From: Saccoglossus kowalevskii
Taxonomy: Eukaryota > Hemichordata > Enteropneusta > Harrimaniidae
NCBI RefSeq assembly: GCF_000003605.2
Contig: NW_003134343.1
Coordinates: forward strand, 679,245-692,054
Length of the DNA stretch: 12,810 nucleotides
Direction: 5' to 3'
Each line of letters opens with the position of its first letter. Positions within the stretch are counted from its first letter, which is position 1. A program made the position numbers and the translations under genes. The notes below the pieces were generated by a model. It saw nothing but the letters and a program-made list of their open reading frames with translations. It was not told the origin of the DNA and ran no database searches. This document shows, one piece after another, positions 1 to 11,200 of the stretch.

Positions 1-1735
1 GCAGTGACACACATCAGTCGTTGTGTTACAACGAAGCTTGATTGATGTTGTTTAGGTTTTATCTTATCTTAATTTGACCCTGTTTTGTTGCAATATGCAG
101 CGTAGCCTTGGGTACATGCCTGTCTAAAGGAGTGGTATTTATATTGGGACTTAACGGCACCTAACATAATACCACGATGCTATTCGGTCACTAGGAGCCG
201 CACCATATCAGTTCTGAAAATTAACACGTGCCGGATTGATTGTTTTCATCTTTGGGCATGAAATAGCGTGCGCCATTAATTCACCTATACGTACTGGTAA
301 TTCAAAGCGCAAGCGCACTAGCTTTTTTTTCACCGATTCGTCGAATGTATTTGTTGCCGAAATCATGCTCAGCTGAATATCGGATGTTCGCGATATGATT
401 GGTTTATTTTTTCAGTCAATCACGAACAATAAACTCGACTGTTCAGGCACTTTTTGTCAATGTGCTCGACTGATTTCCCATATGTCTAAATGTAAGATGG
501 CCAGGACAATTACCTCACCATCTTCTAAAGTCGAGGTTGAATTAGTAAATAATACAGATTACACAGAATACGTTTTTTTGAACTCATGTTTCCATTCCTC
601 AGATTCTCCTTGTTTCCCTAACTCCCTGAGAAAAAAAAATACATAAGCACGCATCAGATGAGATGTCATAGCATAAAATGCATTTTTTTACCTTATGGCT
701 ATTGTAAACAGACTTTTTGTCAAAACAAAACATCTCACAATACAAACCTTTCATCACATCTAAGACAACTGATAAAGTTGTCAGAGATCACATCTAATAC
801 ATTACATCTAATATCAGACCACCCACATTATTTGTATATTCACATGCTCTCCTATTTGAACACTTGCAACAATCATAAATGCCACTCCACCGGAGACTGA
901 TTTCCTCCCTGTAACCTAAGGGGACTTATTATTGTGAACTTAAGTTGACCCCCTATGATACAAAGTATAACTATATGGTGTGATACTATGCAGTGTATGT
1001 ATATCAGACACGAAGGTTGAACATTAATATCAGATAACGCATTATTGTGAGTATCATGATTTCTTTTCATCTCGATTCATTATGTTATAAAGGTATAATT
1101 TTTATATAACTTAAATGGGGGATGGTGTTCGTTCATACTGTCCAATCCTCGTAACCGAACTCATTTCGTACTGACTATACAGCGTGATATAGACACACGA
1201 CCTGTCTTTAATAGATTCATGCCGAAGTACATGCTCTTTAATTCGTGCGCTACTTGCGTAACTTACGGAACTAACCCTCACATACATGTATTAGTATGTA
1301 CACTTTCAGCAGGTTCCACACTTGGTAATACCCACACTTGTTAGAGAGATAGTAGAGGTCCCATCGGTCTTAAATGTGATCCCACACTTGGCATTTAAAA
1401 ATGAAGTGAACACAGAGAAAAATGGTAACACTATTTATCATACAAAATATAGCTGTAAGCAGCAACAAACGGGTTCCAAAATACAAAAATCATCAGATTC
1501 GAATAATTGTGTTTATAGGGTAGGGTGAAAAAGTAACCATAATGCATATAATTGGGGTTTCAGCCCTCAAGTGGCTATGATTGACTATATCACTTCTTGA
1601 CCTGTAAGTTGTTTTGTCATTAATTTGATCAACCATTTTATTGTGAATTTGAATTAAGTGTAGTATAGTATGTCAAGTATTTGTGTACACGGTAATTAAC
1701 TCCTATCATATCGCACTATATTATCTACACAGAGA
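1..1735. other. Upstream intergenic or 5' leader DNA, no recognised gene
   Basis: This stretch holds short open frames of 65-83 codons, including 395-646 and 658-900 on plus and 873-1070 on minus. None resembles a family I know. Their composition is what translated AT-rich DNA gives, and they lie in unrelated frames. The element CCACACTTG occurs three times at 1316-1324, 1332-1340 and 1382-1390. An in-frame TAA at 1697-1699 closes the main gene's frame upstream of its ATG. An acceptor-like CAG at 1730-1732 just before that ATG suggests that a noncoding leader exon may exist further upstream. Confidence 0.5.
1086..1138 (+). promoter_or_regulatory. Weak candidate core promoter (TATA-like boxes plus initiator-like site)
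   Basis: A TATAAAGG at 1086-1093 and a TATATAA at 1103-1109 precede TCATACT at 1133-1139, which fits an initiator pattern. The A at 1135 lies about 32 bp after the start of the second box, a normal TATA-to-start spacing. In AT-rich DNA such matches arise often by chance. A transcript from here would need either an unspliced 600-base leader or a leader intron ending at the CAG of 1730-1732; a GTAAGT at 1604 could be its donor. Only 5' RNA data can settle this. Confidence 0.15.
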
Positions 1736-2237
1736 ATGGCTTCAATTGTGACACAAGATAATGTAGCTAGTGCAGATGAGATAGAAATAGAACTTGGAGT
1801 AATCCAACCATCAGAAGGTAGTTCAAATTCACATACACGTGCGAGTTACAATGTAAAACGGAATGAAGACATCACACCCAACAATGCAAAACTATGTACC
1901 GTGAAACAAGGCAATGACAATGATGATATACAAGTAATCACTTACAATGGGGATGCAGATCAAACTGTAAATCGTCAGAGTTATCATATTAACAGACCCT
2001 TGTTCTCTGAGAAAGATTTCCAAAATGAATATAAAGAGAATGATCTCCATTATGTACCGTACAACCAAAAATTAAAAAAAAAGATCAAGAATTGTCGATG
2101 CGGTAAAAGTTGTTGCAAGGGATGTATAACATCAACTTTTCCAATCTTTGGATGGCTACCTCGTTATGCAGTACGCAAACAACTGCTAAGGGATATTATA
2201 GCAGGTACAACAGTCTGTGTCATGAACATACCACAAG
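1736..2237 (+). CDS. SLC26 coding exon 1: cytosolic N-terminus to start of TM1 (residues 1-167)
   Basis: The ATG has A at -3 and G at +4, a good Kozak context, and is the first Met after the in-frame stop at 1697. Residues 1-80 are polar, acidic and low in hydrophobics, so probably disordered. The conserved SLC26 N-terminal motif ([13 protein letters not shown]) begins only at residue 87; in many relatives it lies within the first 20-40 residues, so this tail is long. A lysine run is followed by five cysteines at residues 120-130 (C120, C122, C126, C127, C130). [10 protein letters not shown] and [11 protein letters not shown] then lead into the first membrane helix. The donor is CAAG/GTAAGT, leaving one base of Gly168. 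Confidence 0.93.
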
Positions 2238-5200
2238 GTAAGTCCAGAAAGATCATGACTAATATCAGAATCAACTCGAAATTTACAAAATTTGGAAGAT
2301 GTCATTTATTGAATAATTAATGTACAAATGAAAAAGCTAACACTGGTCTTGTTTATATATATGTGAATAGTTAAAACAATTGTCCAGGTTTAAAACACAT
2401 TTTAATTTTAAAAAATGCATTGAACTAAATCCTGCACAGATTATACTATATCTTTCATTTGTCTATGAAACACACAATCTCATAATTTAAAGTACTGACA
2501 CACAAATTATTATATTATTTAATGAGTTATATGTAAATGTTTCCCTCTAGGTATGGCATATGCTATGTTGGCATCATTGCCTGCAGTATATGGTCTATAT
2601 CTAAGCTTCTTTGCTCCCCTTGTATATGCAGTGACAGGAACTAGTAAAGATCTAGCAGTTGGTAAGTCAATTCATGTTGGCAATCAAGTTTGTAAATTGT
2701 AAACAAATTACAAGCAGAGGATAATTGTAAGCATAAAAGCAGAGGATAATCGTCACAGACCCTTAGTAGAACATAAATAATACATAGATAAATTGAGTCA
2801 TCCAATTAATAAAGATTCATGATCATAATCTATTTGTTCAGGTACATATGCAATTGGTAGCCTAATGGTGAGGGCAGCTATACAGGATGTAGTACCCCAA
2901 TATCCTCTCGATGAACCTCCTACTAATTATATGGAGTATAATAACACAAATACTACAGCAATATCACCACCAGAATGGAACAGAGAACAAGAATTGGTGG
3001 ATGCTGCTGTTATAATGGCTCTTTTAGTGGGCGTTATACAGGTTAATATAGTCTCGTATCATCATAATGCATGGTTGAGTGACACAACCCTGGTGGCAGT
3101 ATTTTTCAGTATACACAACACAACACACTATGGATAATTAACACTTGTCTATTCTATTTGTTTTTTTTTGTGCATTGTTAAATATTGTCTTTCAAAATTG
3201 AATTTAGAAAGGCATAAAAACAATGAAATGTTCCCACCATATATATTTGCCTGGAAACTTTTTTAACTGGGTGATATCTACACAATGAATAAATACACAA
3301 AATAGATGCACAAGTATTAATTGTACATATAACTGCCGAGTAAAAGAGTTATTTTATAGCTGTAATTATTGTACTAATTATGTATTTATCTATTATATGA
3401 CAGCTGGCTATGGGCATTCTACGTCTTGGTTGGGTTACTGTATATTTATCTGATCCGTTTATTAGTGGATATCTTACTGGAGCTGCTTGTCGTGTGTTTA
3501 CAAGCCAGATAGATGCCATGGTAGGCGTGAAAGTAAGAGGTCATCCTGGTTTACTTGGACTTGTATATGTAAGTGTTATATTCACACATTTATTGATAAG
3601 TGTCAAAGCTTATTTCAGCAGAGATTGACACATTAATATTTAACAAATGTTATTAATGTCATTCACATTTTCACTGTTTTATCGCATAGTAGGTTTGGCA
3701 ATCATGTTTTGGGAATAATCAAATAGAAATCTTTATGGTAATATTTGAAAAAAAAATCAGCAACATCATTGTGAAATAAAGAATGTAGCTCAAAAGTATT
3801 TTCATAGAATTATTGCAAAATTTTAGTTATTAATTTTCATGTTATTGAAGTATTGCATTTCAGTGTAATTGAAACGGCCATAGACTGCCATTGAGTTCTG
3901 TGGACAATTTAAGCAATGTTGTAATAAATGCTGAATTTGATAACAGACTTACTCTTTTTGAGGATATAACTATTTGTCAGCAATGTATGTAATTGTTTAT
4001 TTGACCTGCATAAATGTACATAAATATTTTATAGAATTTAGCATGAAAGATGTCAGGTCATCAGACACTTTATTACAGAACTTGTAATTTAGCTTCAACA
4101 TTCTATTTCAACATATATTCAAAACTAATTAATTTAGAATGTTGATTGATACCTCTTAATCTTTATTTAGATATTCTAATGTTTTTATTTCTTATTTGCT
4201 CGATTCAGCATTTGCATGTGTTATCATATGTTTACATTGCAGTAAATGTGCATTTAAACACAATATAGTAAAACCTAATACATTGTGTTTTGAGAGAAAA
4301 ATAATTGAGAAAAAAAAGTCAATTACTCCCAAAACATGATGATAATGTGGAATCACTCGATATATATGTCAAACTTGGCGATGTAGTTTTCTTCTCATTT
4401 GTTTATTTGTATGATGTATTGGAATCATTTAGTAGGGTCATTACGTCATTATAGTGATTCATGACTATATATAATATATATAACACAAGCAAAATATAAT
4501 AACGTATCAACAAGCTGAGATTAATGCAAATTATATATTCTATTTTGTAGACATATCGAGATTTACTGGCAAGTGCTGCAGATTGGAACTACGTGACTAT
4601 ATTGATATCGATTTGTTGTGTACTAATCCTAATATCAATTAAAGAAATAGAAACCAAATATAAAAGACAGCTGCATGGGTATCCCCTAGGCTCAGAAATA
4701 ATAGTGGTAGGTCGAGTAATTTTGTAATTTGCCGAGGAATGGAAATCTAATGAGCATGCTATTAGCCTTCCTCATTCATGAACTACTCAAAGATGACTTT
4801 ATATTGTATATTCTGGTATTTATCATCACTAGGTAATATTGGGAGTATTATTTAGTTACCTATTAAACTTAGAAGAAGATTATAACGTTAAAGTTGTTGG
4901 CGATTTACCAGCTGGGTAAGTTACTCTAATAACCCTCTCCATTGTATATACACATGTATGTACACATGCTTTATGTATTTATGTATGTTTTGAAAATATT
5001 GTCATGGTTCATTTTGCAGGGTGCCTGCACCGAGTCTTCCTTCAACTACATACCTCACTTCCTTGATTGGTCCTGCATTTCCACTAGCTATTGTGTCATA
5101 TGCCATTGCTATTGTTGTTGTGTCGTTATTTGCTCAGAAAAAGAGATACAAGATAGATGCAAACCAGGTATGGTATTCAAAACGCATTGTTTATTCAATT

Positions 5201-8200
5201 ACCAGTGATTACTACGTGCAAGTGAAATGCACAGTAATTGACAAATTGATAAATACTAATCCTAAACAGCAGATGGCACATGGCCAATAAGAGAACAGTG
5301 GATGTTGTGATCCGCTATCCAAAAAGTAACATATCAGATGTAATTTGTTTTGATCATTTTCGGCTTTCAATTGGTTGCACTTGTAATTTACACATAGCTA
5401 GATCAGGCGAGAGAACAGTGGCATAAGATTTTCAGTGTAAATTTATAAATCTGAAGTGTAAATAACTTCCTGTAATGTATGAATATAGTACAAATGTTGC
5501 ATTTCACTTTCATGGTACTTCGTCATAGGAACTGATAGCTTATGGGGCAACTAATGTAGTGGTTTCATTTTTGTCCGGTTTTCCTGCTAGTGCTGCACTG
5601 GATCGTAGCTTAGTCCAGGACTCTGCTGGAGGCACATCACAAGTAAGTGTATATTAAGGTTTTATTTTTCTAGCTGCTAAGCCCAATTTCTTGTGGAGAT
5701 ATAGTGTGAATGGCCTACTGTCGACAATTTATTGTTCTGTTTATGTAAGTACATGGACATGAATATGAAACTTGTGCACAACATCTTTCTTTTGGCTAGC
5801 TGTTGGCCATAATTTTGATAAACGTTGAACATAGCATATTGACATATAAACAAAGCCTGACATTATATTCTGCGATTGGATTCAATAACAAGCATTAAAT
5901 AGTAGACGACATTGATATTTTTTTTATTTTAGATTGCTGGTCTGGTCAATAGTGCATTGATGTTGGTGGTACTGCTGTGGATTGGACCTTTATTTGAGGC
6001 GTTGCCAACGGTAATGTTAAAATATAATTAGAATTCTGGGCATATTAACACCAGGAGTGCAGTATATACGGGTGATGTTAGTGAGTGAGCGTACGAGACA
6101 TATTTTGGACAAGAACTGACTAGAAGATAAAAGAACACATTTGAACTTTCGAGTCTGTGATAGTTAGGACTCGACAATTGTGGTGACTTAACCCAGTATT
6201 TAGACGTTTCACGCGCAATTTGAGGTAACCCTCCAATGCTGTCTGAAAAGCAATAATTGTTTTTGATGATTGATTTTTTTGAGTTAAAAATTGTTCTAGA
6301 TCATAGGAAGTCACATGCTCCCCAGTATCCTCGCCTAACTACATTTATTTCTTTTATTCTATTAGTTAATATTTGATTATCGATATTATCTCTTGTGCAA
6401 CCACCCCACAAACTTGTCCCATATTTACATATGTTGTTTGCTTGACACAGTACCACAGTAAATGAGTTGTTTTGAGTCTTACAGCGAATAAATACTACAA
6501 CGATTATATGAAAATTTCAACTTTTTAGGAGAAACCTGCACTCAAATATGACACCCCCTTTATGTATATGCGTGCAATGAGACTTGGAGTAGATGAGATG
6601 TGTTGTAATAGGCGTGAAATTATCTACCTGTTGTATCTTCGTCATATGCCGGCTGCTCATAAATTCGTCTTTCTAATCTATTGAGCGGTGTCATTGTATG
6701 AACACATCTTATCTCAGATGACATGGGATTAACCTGCCTTATTTACCGATTGTAATCTACGTCTAGGATATCTGTGAACTCTATACATCATTCTACACAG
6801 TGTATCTTATTTATTTTATATAACTATATATTCCATGTGATTCATACCTCAGAATAGGCATCTATAAAATGTTAAAATATACTTAGAGTTTTATATTAAA
6901 ACAGGTAATAAACTGAATTCATCAGTACATGAACGTTTTCTATATGAAACAATACATTTTTCAAAAGATTTAAAAACATATTGTTTTTACTACACAGAGA
7001 TTCGTGGTACTGGGCGTTACTAAAATCCTTCTACAGCAATAACGGTGTATTTGAATGAAGCGCGAGAATTGTCCAGGATATCTTCTACAAAAACATGCAT
7101 ACCTTCATTAAATTCACTGTACACAGCTTGACCTAATTAAATATGTTTGTTATATTTAAAACATACACCGCCCTAGTTCAGACTCGATATCTCTCATGAG
7201 CCCCTTTCCGAGTTCCCCCCATACGGAAAAAACTGTTGGGCACCCGATTTGTGAAAAAGGTTTATACAACTGTGGGAAAGTACACATCTATTCTCCTTTG
7301 TTTAAAAGCACGTTTGGCGACTGTGCCATAGTCAGCATTAATTTGCTCAAATGTTTCATCTAAACATTGCACTACATGTTTGACTTATATTGTATTATGT
7401 TCTCACTTTACAGGCGATACTTGCTTCTATTATAGTTGTTACTCTGAAAGAAGTCTTTCGCAAAATTCTAGCAGTCCCAAAACTCTTCAAGGCTGATTTA
7501 CTAGACTTTGTAAGTATACATCTATCAAACCGTATATTAAATTAAAAAAAGGAACATTTAAAGTGGGGGAGTCGTCACCTGCGCATGCTTTTTGCGTGTG
7601 TTGTTATCGTCGCTTGGAACTCAATTCCCACGCGTGCGCAAGTGATAATCAAGATTGACAACCCTGGTAGATTTATAATTTGCTTCCTTGAGTCTTCAAA
7701 TATTCAGTTATATTTGTATGCGACCAATAACAGAAGATTGTACATAACATAACTTCTCTTTATGTAAATTATTGCATCTATCAGTGATCCCAATCAGCAG
7801 GCTTTTCCCTCTACTAGGACTATCAAATCACTAAAATCCCCATGTTGTCGTTCCATTTTGCCTCTCACGCCCATTGGTGGACGATAGTGAAATTCCGTCG
7901 TAAATGTTACTGAAACATAAAACATAAAAACACTTTGAACCACTGCTTATAAATGGTCAAATGAGTCATTACATCAGCTCATGCGTCATTCAATAGATAT
8001 TGATTAATTAACTAATTAACATAGATTAATTAATTAACATGGATTCTTATAATTGTGTCCATATTTCAGCATGTGTGGTGGGTAAGTTGTGTTGCTGTAC
8101 TTTTGTTTAATGTTGATTTTGGACTTGTCATTGGAATTGGATATTCCATATTCATGCACGTGTGGAGAACACAGGAACCACCATGTGCATTGCTGGGCAG

Positions 8201-11200
8201 AGTAGATGGAACAGATCTATACAAGGATATCAAACAGTATTCAGATGTAAGTATCAATAACTAAATCTAACACTTTCTTGTATCTACTTGCATATGTAAC
8301 AGAAGCTGTATGTATATTTAAATTAACTAAGTAATACTTATTATTAAGCATGCCAATTAGGTGAATCTTTGTATATCTGACCAAATGTCTAATTACCGAC
8401 AGTCCAAACATACAGTACATACAACTCGATGTTAACCCTTAAACGCACAATGCAATATTGTTCGTGATGCAGAAGAACAAATTGTGTGATATGTATTGAT
8501 ATGTAATGCTGTGGTGCTACTACTTTACTTGAGGTGCATGCCACACACATTCATTCAAGTACAAATGTCATCATACTGTATCAATATTCAAATTCATAAT
8601 CAGTAACGTGCATAAAGAAACAATACTCACATAATTTGTTAGAATATATGTCTAAATCAGCTCTGATGCATCACCTCTGCTTCAATTTCAGGCTACAGAA
8701 TCTCGTGGTATTAAGATATTCTGCATGCAATCGTCACTATACTTTGTAAATATTGCTCACTTCATGGCAAAGATGTACAAGCTGACAGGAATCAACCCTA
8801 GAAAAATATTGCAAATCAAAGCTAGGGAGGAAGAATTTGAAGAAAGAAACAAGAAGAAGCAAAGCAAAGAAATGAAGAAAGAAGGTGTATTGACATCTAG
8901 AGAAACAGGAGAGGTAATATCTCAAGCGTGTATGTGCCAGTGGTTTTGAAATTGAGCCAGTCGGAGCACCAGTGTTGTATTTTGATTTGTCTGTGTTTAG
9001 ATGTTTGAGTTTAGATTATACTATCACAGGATCACAAGCCATATTTCCAGTTTTGAAGGATGTGGTTAGATGCTTCTAACTTTGATTCATTCCAATTTTG
9101 TGAGGTGGTGTCAATGCCAAGGATGAAAGCCTAGTGTATCTGAAACTTGTAACACAAGTGCGATTCTGTAGTACACCATCTTCTATTCTTGTAATTAATT
9201 ACACCTCAAAATATGGCGAATTTTAATTTCGGGTGTCCCTGATTTCAATCAAATTGTAGTGTTGCTATCATTCATGGGATTTGACAGCTGAAGACAAGTC
9301 CCAGTCTAGAAGCAACATAATACATATGTTTTATCTTGTGCCTTAAATAAGATCCAGGCATAAGCAACTTTGAAAGTTTGTGAATACTAATTATCATTAT
9401 AACGCCAATCTATAGGGCAATATACTGACACGGAGACAAGGACACTACAGCCAGCTATCTGCCACTGTGAGTAACGCAATCAGTGACAACATGGAAGATG
9501 ATAAAGACGTCAATGAATGGGACAATGAACATGATGAAGACATCCATGGTTTGGAAGAGGGTGATGGATTAATTAAAGAAGACAAGATCCACACAATTAT
9601 CATCGACTGCTCTTCTCTTAACTTTATTGACTCTACGGCATTAAGTGGATTACGACAACTTTTCAAGGAGTACCATAAACTTGGAATCAAGATATTGCTA
9701 GCTAACTGTAAAAGTATGTATTAGTTCTGGATATCACCACTGCAATTTAAGTGTAAATGATGGCAGCATGCCTAAACGATATCACAGTCATCAAATAGAA
9801 TGTTATCTCCAAGAACACGAAACAATATAATTACAGGCATATAATTAACTTATAACCACGTCTTGCCATATAGGCAGATGCAGTTTCGATACACCCTACT
9901 AAACAGCTCAAAAAAGATTGACCAACAAAGTGTGTAATAAACGTAAACTGACGTCACAACTACGTACATATAAACCCATAATGTATTCATTGTTAGTATT
10001 ACCTAAGATGTGGGCCTTTTTGCCACGAGTGAACACTTAATTACATATAATTACATATAAACTCGCAACACGTGTGATTCAAACTCACGACCATGGCAAA
10101 GCGCCTTGTCACAGCAAAGAACCTTATCACGCCACGCTCAAGAGAGAGAGAGAGTTAACATCACTGACAAACAATCGACAGGTACACTACAATCTCACAA
10201 AACATTCCATAAAAATAATACAAATCAGTACTGGTGTACAATCAAGTTAAAGAGAAATATAAGGCATGTACACACAATGATATCATCTGAGATCATCTTT
10301 GTATAACTGTGTTATCATATTTATCCACTGTTTAACCATTGAACAAGCTAACTGCTCTCTGCCCTTGCATAGTAAATAATGCGGTTGGAAGTATGTTTCT
10401 TGCCTTTATACATATATGTAAGACTTTCGATATATTGACTTGGGATGCTTGGGGTTTATATACACGATACAGATATATAACAAAGATCTTAAAATATTAT
10501 TTTTTTTTCTTTCAGAGGAGGTTCGTGACTTTCTTTCTAGATGCAATTTTTATGAGGACGTTGGATATGAGGAGAAGTGTTGTGTATTTGTCACGGTCCA
10601 CGATGCTGTCCTAAGTGCAGGTAATATAATTGGGTTGTATTAACATAAAAGTGAAACCTATTAATAAATATAACTGTTTTTATTTTTTTGCAAAACCCAT
10701 GAATGTTATTTGTAATCAATCAATCAATCAATCAATCAATCAACCAATCAAAATATATATCTAATTATTATTTTTCACTTTATCACCAGAACAACATTCC
10801 ATGAACTAGAACATATATTCAGACTTATTAGACTGTGTAAGTCAGCTAAGCTCCCAACATACGACATAATACTAATACTATATATTCTACACTACTGGTG
10901 CAGGGTACAAGCAGACATTACATAATTGTTGTTCGTCGCCAGCCTTGACAACATGGCGATGCATTTAAATGTCACCTTCAGTTAATTACTTAGTTTATTG
11001 AAGCTGTGTTATCTATGATGATTTGATGAGATTAGTTATATGCACTTTTTTCCCACTATGCAATTTACTCACTCGTTTCACATGTGTTTTATAGTTGATA
11101 AGGAAGGTTAAAACTTAATTAAAACATCACATTATATTGGTATATATATTAGCACGTTATGTTTTTGAAGTTCCAATTACTCTCCTATACCAATTTGTAT

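Larger units (their letters stand above)
7510..8069 (+). other. Intron 10
   Basis: A 560-bp phase-0 intron. It holds a GC-rich imperfect inverted repeat (7575-7645) and a TTAATTAA-rich stretch (8001-8040), both listed separately. No coding or RNA gene is seen. Confidence 0.85.

Noticed and set aside
873-1070. 65-codon minus-strand frame
   Set aside because: Low-complexity His/Ile-rich translation with no recognisable domain.
1322-1528. 68-codon plus-strand frame
   Set aside because: No start context, motif or homology is recognised. It is typical of chance frames in AT-rich upstream DNA.
4942-5208. Second frame overlapping exon 7
   Set aside because: It is out of frame with the conserved SLC26 sequence and starts in intron DNA.
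6120-6314. 64-codon minus-strand frame in intron 9
   Set aside because: It lies within an intron of the opposite strand, with no recognised family and no splice context.
9445-9690. Minus-strand frame opposite exon 13
   Set aside because: It is a shadow of the STAS exon; its Ser/Leu-rich translation arises from the acidic coding strand. The minus-strand frames at 8066-8257 and 8737-8925 are shadows of exons 11 and 12 in the same way.
10069-10141. Functional tRNA gene on the minus strand
   Set aside because: The A- and B-boxes are present, but the T-stem has a mismatch, the acceptor stem does not close, no anticodon arm is clear and a non-tRNA body follows. SINE head is the better reading.
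10106-10306. 66-codon plus-strand frame
   Set aside because: It begins inside the antisense SINE and crosses the (AG)n run, so it is not a gene.
10790-10809. Alternative last exon after TTTCACTTTATCACCAG
   Set aside because: The acceptor is good and keeps phase, but the tail is only EQHSMN then stop, with no family-like feature. Exon 15 at 11911 gives a PDZ-like end. Kept only as a competing possibility.
10951-10960. YY1-like ACATGGCGAT site
   Set aside because: A single short motif inside an intron. ATGGCG also occurs near 9213 and 12247, so chance is likely.
10914-10982. Alternative last exon after GGTGCAG
   Set aside because: It stays in phase but has a poor pyrimidine tract and a tail that looks random ([10 protein letters not shown] and on).
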